Source of the DNA: Treponema sp.
GTDB lineage: Bacteria; Spirochaetota; Spirochaetia; Treponematales; Breznakiellaceae
Assembly: GCA_009785045.1 (NCBI GenBank)
Contig: WQXC01000070.1
Span: forward strand, 1-9,202
DNA length: 9,202 nt
Direction: 5' to 3'
Shown: one piece after another, positions 6,036 through 9,202 of the stretch
Numbering within the stretch: position 1 is the stretch's first letter
Layout: each line of letters opens with the position of its first letter
The notes under the pieces: generated by a model
Databases searched by the model: none
Told to the model about the DNA's origin: nothing
What the model saw: only the letters and a program-made list of their open reading frames with translations
Program-made: the position numbers and the translations under genes

Positions 6036-8101
6036 AAAACCTTACGCGCATTTTTATGCTCTTGTGTTTAATTTGTTTTCTTGTGGTAAATATTTTTGCT
6101 CAGAATGATCCTATTCGTCCCGGGCCTGTTACCGGCGGAACAGGATCTGCCGCTCTTTCTGCAGCGGAAGAGTTCAGGTTTGGCGTCCATGCCTATAACA
6201 GATTTTCATATAACGAAGCAATACTTTCTTTTGAACGCGCGCTTTCTTTCCGTCCGGGCGAGCCGCTCATTCTTGACTGGCTTGGCAGAGCTTACTACCG
6301 TTCCGGTTTTGAAGAAACTGCGGTAAGGCAGTGGCGCGCTGCTCTTGATATTTACGGCAGGAACACAGGCGTTGGCATGCTGCTTGGCGCGCGAATCGAA
6401 ACTGTAACAAACAGACGGTTCCTCTTGCCAATTGCAAATGACGGTGTTCGTTATGTGGGTTCCGGACGTTTCCCCGGAAACCTTGAAGAAATAATTTATT
6501 ACCGTCAGCCTACATCTGTTCTGCCTAACAATGACGGCTCGGTTTGGGTAGTCGCATACGGCAGCAACGAGATTGTAAGAATCGATGTAAACGGAAGAAT
6601 CAGGGAGCGCAGACGCGGTCCTCTTAACGGATTTGATCGCCCTTACGATATAGTGCGCGGTCTTGACGGGCGATTATATGTGTCCGAGTACCGCGGCAGC
6701 AGAGTAAGTATTTTAAGCAGTAACGGTGAATGGCTTGCATACATCGGTTCAAGAGGTTTGGGGCCTGGGCAGTTTATAGGTCCGCAGCATCTAACAATAG
6801 ATGAAGACGGTTATCTTTTTGTTGTTGATTACGGCAACAGGCGCATTTCCAAATTTGATCCGGACGGTGCGTTTATACTTTCGTTTGGATTAAGAAGCGC
6901 AGTGTTCCCGGGAGTGCTTTCGCCTACAGGAATTACCGCAGGCAACGGACGAATCTTTATCGCCGATAATTCCGCAAAAGCAATTTACATGTTTGATCCA
7001 AACGGAAACTATCTTGGTCGTTTGGCAGCCGAAGGATTAATAGGACCTGAAAGCCTTAGGTTCCTTTCTGATGGAACGATTCTTGCTGCAGACGGCAACA
7101 GGATTCTCCAGATTGAACCGGATACAGCTATTGTGCGGGAACTTGGCCTTGCAGGCGGACAGCGCGTTCGAATAACTGGCGCAGATATGGATAAAAACGG
7201 CAACATAGTGGCAGCAAACTTTAACGAAAGCGAAGTAAATATAATGACCCGTTTTGATGATCTTGCTTCCGGCTTCTTTGTCCAGATTAGAAATGTTGAT
7301 GCAAGTAAATTCCCGCGGGTTATAGTGGAACTAACAGTAGAAGACAGACTCCGCCGTCCTATAATGGGTCTTGATAATAATAATTTTCTGATTACAGAAG
7401 GCGGTATTCCTGTAGCAGATCAGGTATTGTACACACTTGATCCCGGCGCAGATATTTCGCTTCTTGTTGAAAGATCCGAAACTTCAGCAAGGTTCCGCGA
7501 TGATTTTACCGCAGCAAGCAGAGACATTAACCGGGCGCTGCAGGAAATGGGTAACTCAAAAGTTGTCTCTGTTATTTCTGCAGGGACACAGCCGCGCCGT
7601 GAGCGGCACGAAAACTCACTGGAAAATGCAGTGCGCGGATCTGGAGAAATTAACTCTGCGCGCTGGCGTTTTGACCTTGGTCTTCGCCTTGCCGCGACAG
7701 ACTTGCTTACAGCAGCTCCAAAAAGATCTGTTGTATACATAGGTTCAGGAAGTCTGGGAGATATGGCATTTGAACAGTACAGCCTTTCAGAAATGACAGC
7801 TTACCTTGCAAACAACGGTATAGTATTTAATGCGATTATTATCGGCAATGCTCCTGTTTCTGCAGGGATCGAATATTTATGCAGGGAAACAGGCGGAAAA
7901 GCAGAACACTTGTACCGTCCCCGCGGCATAGGCGAGTTAATTAAAAGCGTGGCAGAAACGCCTTGCGGTCTTTACAGTTTTACATACAATTCCCGGCTTC
8001 CTACAGACTTTGGCCGCGCATGGCTTCCGGTAGAAGCAGAAGTTTACCTGATGGAAAGATCAGGCCGCGACAACACAGGATACTTCGCGCCGTTGGAGTA
8101 G
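6032..8101 (+). CDS. Secreted TPR–NHL propeller–VWA-like protein
   Basis: A 689-residue exported protein. Residues 1–23 form a signal peptide (basic MKNLTR, hydrophobic core, likely cut after IFA). No Cys follows the core, so it is not an obvious lipoprotein. Residues about 42–106 hold two TPR-like units (for example YNEAILSFERALSFRPGEP). Residues about 160–410 contain five or six NHL-type propeller blades, seen as repeated units such as GRLYVSEYRGSRVSIL (213–228), GYLFVVDYGNRRISKFDPDG (260–279) and GRIFIADNSAKAIYMFDPNG (306–325). A linker domain at about 415–470 (VIVELTVEDRLRRPIMGL) precedes a C-terminal VWA-like fold at about 473–640. That fold has SLLVERSETS where a metal site normally reads DxSxS, and VVYIGSGSLGD where VWA proteins have a D-G turn. 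It is probably periplasmic or surface-associated and involved in protein binding; no enzyme activity is visible. Starts by GTGA overlap with the TPR gene. Function unknown. Confidence 0.85.
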   Translation: MKNLTRIFMLLCLICFLVVNIFAQNDPIRPGPVTGGTGSAALSAAEEFRFGVHAYNRFSYNEAILSFERALSFRPGEPLILDWLGRAYYRSGFEETAVRQWRAALDIYGRNTGVGMLLGARIETVTNRRFLLPIANDGVRYVGSGRFPGNLEEIIYYRQPTSVLPNNDGSVWVVAYGSNEIVRIDVNGRIRERRRGPLNGFDRPYDIVRGLDGRLYVSEYRGSRVSILSSNGEWLAYIGSRGLGPGQFIGPQHLTIDEDGYLFVVDYGNRRISKFDPDGAFILSFGLRSAVFPGVLSPTGITAGNGRIFIADNSAKAIYMFDPNGNYLGRLAAEGLIGPESLRFLSDGTILAADGNRILQIEPDTAIVRELGLAGGQRVRITGADMDKNGNIVAANFNESEVNIMTRFDDLASGFFVQIRNVDASKFPRVIVELTVEDRLRRPIMGLDNNNFLITEGGIPVADQVLYTLDPGADISLLVERSETSARFRDDFTAASRDINRALQEMGNSKVVSVISAGTQPRRERHENSLENAVRGSGEINSARWRFDLGLRLAATDLLTAAPKRSVVYIGSGSLGDMAFEQYSLSEMTAYLANNGIVFNAIIIGNAPVSAGIEYLCRETGGKAEHLYRPRGIGELIKSVAETPCGLYSFTYNSRLPTDFGRAWLPVEAEVYLMERSGRDNTGYFAPLE

Positions 8102-8110
8102 TGTAAAAAA

Positions 8111-9202
8111 ATGGACAGTATTTGGCTCCTTAAGCCTGGTGAACTTACACTTAAAGGCGATAACCGCAAACAATTTGAAGGTGTTTTAAGAAGCAATATT
8201 CAGCGTCTCTTATCCAGGGTAGATAATAAAATAAAAATTAAATTTACCGCAGGGCGTTACTATATTCAGGCGCCGCAGGATAAATCCGAAGAAGTAGAAG
8301 ATATACTCTCCCGTATAATTGGAATTTCCGGATGGGCAAAAACAAACACCTGCGAGAAGACACCGGAAGCGGTTCTTGCTGTCTGCGTGGAAGAAGGAAA
8401 AAAACTTTACAGCCAGGGAATAAGAACTTTTAAAATTGATGCCAGGAGAACAGATAAAAGTTTTCCGTTAACATCTTATGAACTTTGTTGCAAAGGCGGA
8501 GATGTTGTAACAGAGGCTTTTAATGATATAAAAGTTGATATTCATAATCCCCAGGACACAATCAGAATTGAAATCCGGGAAAAAGCGTTTGTTTATTCGG
8601 GCGGAAAGAAAGGACTTGGCGGCTTGCCTGTAGGAACTGCCGGAAGAGGAATGCTTTTATTATCCGGTGGAATCGATTCTCCCGTTGCTGGATTTTTAAT
8701 GGCAGCGCGCGGCATGAATATAGACGCTGTGCATTTTCATGCCTATCCGTATACATCTTTGGAAGCAAAACAAAAAGTAATTGAACTTGCAAAAATCACA
8801 GGTTCTTACTGTATGGGAATACGCCTTTACATTTTAAATTTTACAAAGGTGCAGATGTGTATAAAAGAAAAAGCGCCGTTCCCATGGACAACTGTTCTTC
8901 TTCGCATGGCAATGATGGAAGCTGCAGAAAAATCTGCCAGAAAAACTAAATGCAAATGCCTTATCACAGGCGAAAGTCTTTCTCAGGTGGCAAGCCAGAC
9001 AATCGATAACCTATCGTGTACACAAAGCCGGATTACACTCCCTGTTATCCGCCCGCTTATCGGTTACAGCAAGGAAAACATTATCCTGGAAGCAAAACGA
9101 ATCGGCACTTACGAAACATCAATACAGCCGTTTGTAGATTGCTGCACACTTTTTAGCCCGCCGCACCCTGTCCTGCACGGAAATGTCCAGGAAGCCAACG
9201 AA
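8111..9202 (+). CDS. thiI: tRNA 4-thiouridine synthetase ThiI, 3' end missing
   Basis: Adenylates U8 of tRNA and transfers sulfur to make 4-thiouridine; in many bacteria it also supports thiazole synthesis. The visible 364 codons are open to the window end. The N-terminal part opens LLKPGELTLKGDNRKQFE (6–23), like the family's YGEISLKGKNR. A THUMP domain follows at about 60–165. The PP-loop ATP site LLSGGIDSP is at 183–191, YPYTS at 212–216 and TGESLSQVASQT at 286–297. DCCTLFSPPHP (343–353) carries the Cys pair near the position of the E. coli Cys344. Bacillus-type enzymes are about 400 residues, so about 30–40 are missing; whether a rhodanese domain follows cannot be seen. The ATG at 8111 lies nine bases after the previous stop (8099–8101) in the same frame, with no other start possible between them. 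The nearest ribosome site, GGAG at 8095–8098, is 12 bases away, so initiation may depend on coupling. Confidence 0.95.
   Translation, partial: MDSIWLLKPGELTLKGDNRKQFEGVLRSNIQRLLSRVDNKIKIKFTAGRYYIQAPQDKSEEVEDILSRIIGISGWAKTNTCEKTPEAVLAVCVEEGKKLYSQGIRTFKIDARRTDKSFPLTSYELCCKGGDVVTEAFNDIKVDIHNPQDTIRIEIREKAFVYSGGKKGLGGLPVGTAGRGMLLLSGGIDSPVAGFLMAARGMNIDAVHFHAYPYTSLEAKQKVIELAKITGSYCMGIRLYILNFTKVQMCIKEKAPFPWTTVLLRMAMMEAAEKSARKTKCKCLITGESLSQVASQTIDNLSCTQSRITLPVIRPLIGYSKENIILEAKRIGTYETSIQPFVDCCTLFSPPHPVLHGNVQEANE

Noticed and set aside
7420..7742. Opposed 106- and 101-codon frames inside the NHL/VWA gene
   Set aside because: Both sit inside a well-supported domain-bearing gene and are rich in Arg and Ser, as expected of antisense or shifted reading of G+C-rich codons.
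1..9202. CRISPR array, tRNA or rRNA gene, insertion sequence or attachment site
   Set aside because: No regularly spaced direct repeats, cloverleaf-like segments, transposase motifs or terminal inverted repeats were seen; nearly all bases are accounted for by the genes listed.

Overview
The window is a compact, almost gap-free stretch of bacterial chromosome with every supported gene on the + strand. The gene families suggest a spirochaete, most plausibly a Treponema relative: a BmpA/PnrA-type purine-nucleoside ABC importer, a secreted TPR–NHL–VWA-like protein, SurE and a Bacillus-type ThiI. This assignment rests on family resemblance and gene order as I remember them, not on a marker gene, so it is tentative.

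Region 1 (1–3193) is the end of an ABC importer operon of the nucleoside family (YufO/YufP/YufQ, also known as NupABC or PnrCDE-like). It holds a twin-domain ATPase that lacks its start (1–1347), a first permease (1344–2243) and a second permease (2354–3193). The first permease carries an in-frame TAA at codon 300. The same reading frame then continues for 35 codons that look like the family's last membrane helix and its basic tail, and it ends at 2351, two bases before the second permease. This is the most unusual observation in the window: a probable single-base nonsense change (CAA to TAA) in an otherwise intact transporter gene. The part of the operon carrying the solute-binding protein would lie upstream.

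Region 2 (3194–3278) is the only real intergenic gap. It holds a good sigma-70-type promoter (TTGAAA, 17-base spacer, TACAAT with an upstream TG) and a short inverted repeat at the expected transcript start.

Region 3 (3279–9202) looks like one operon of five tightly packed genes. They are a GHMP-superfamily kinase of galactokinase type with altered sugar-binding residues, surE (nucleotide 5'-phosphatase), a cytoplasmic TPR protein, a secreted TPR/NHL-propeller/VWA-like protein, and thiI (tRNA 4-thiouridine synthetase, cut off by the window end). Adjacent genes overlap by 23 and 4 bases or are separated by 9 to 20 bases, which fits co-transcription and partly translational coupling.

The genes do not form one obvious pathway. 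Nucleoside import, a sugar or sugar-like kinase and a nucleotidase could all serve nucleoside and sugar salvage. The TPR and NHL proteins are probably structural or protein-interaction factors, and ThiI modifies tRNA. Region 1 is visibly richer in A+T than region 3. I found no tRNA, rRNA, CRISPR array, insertion sequence or phage gene.
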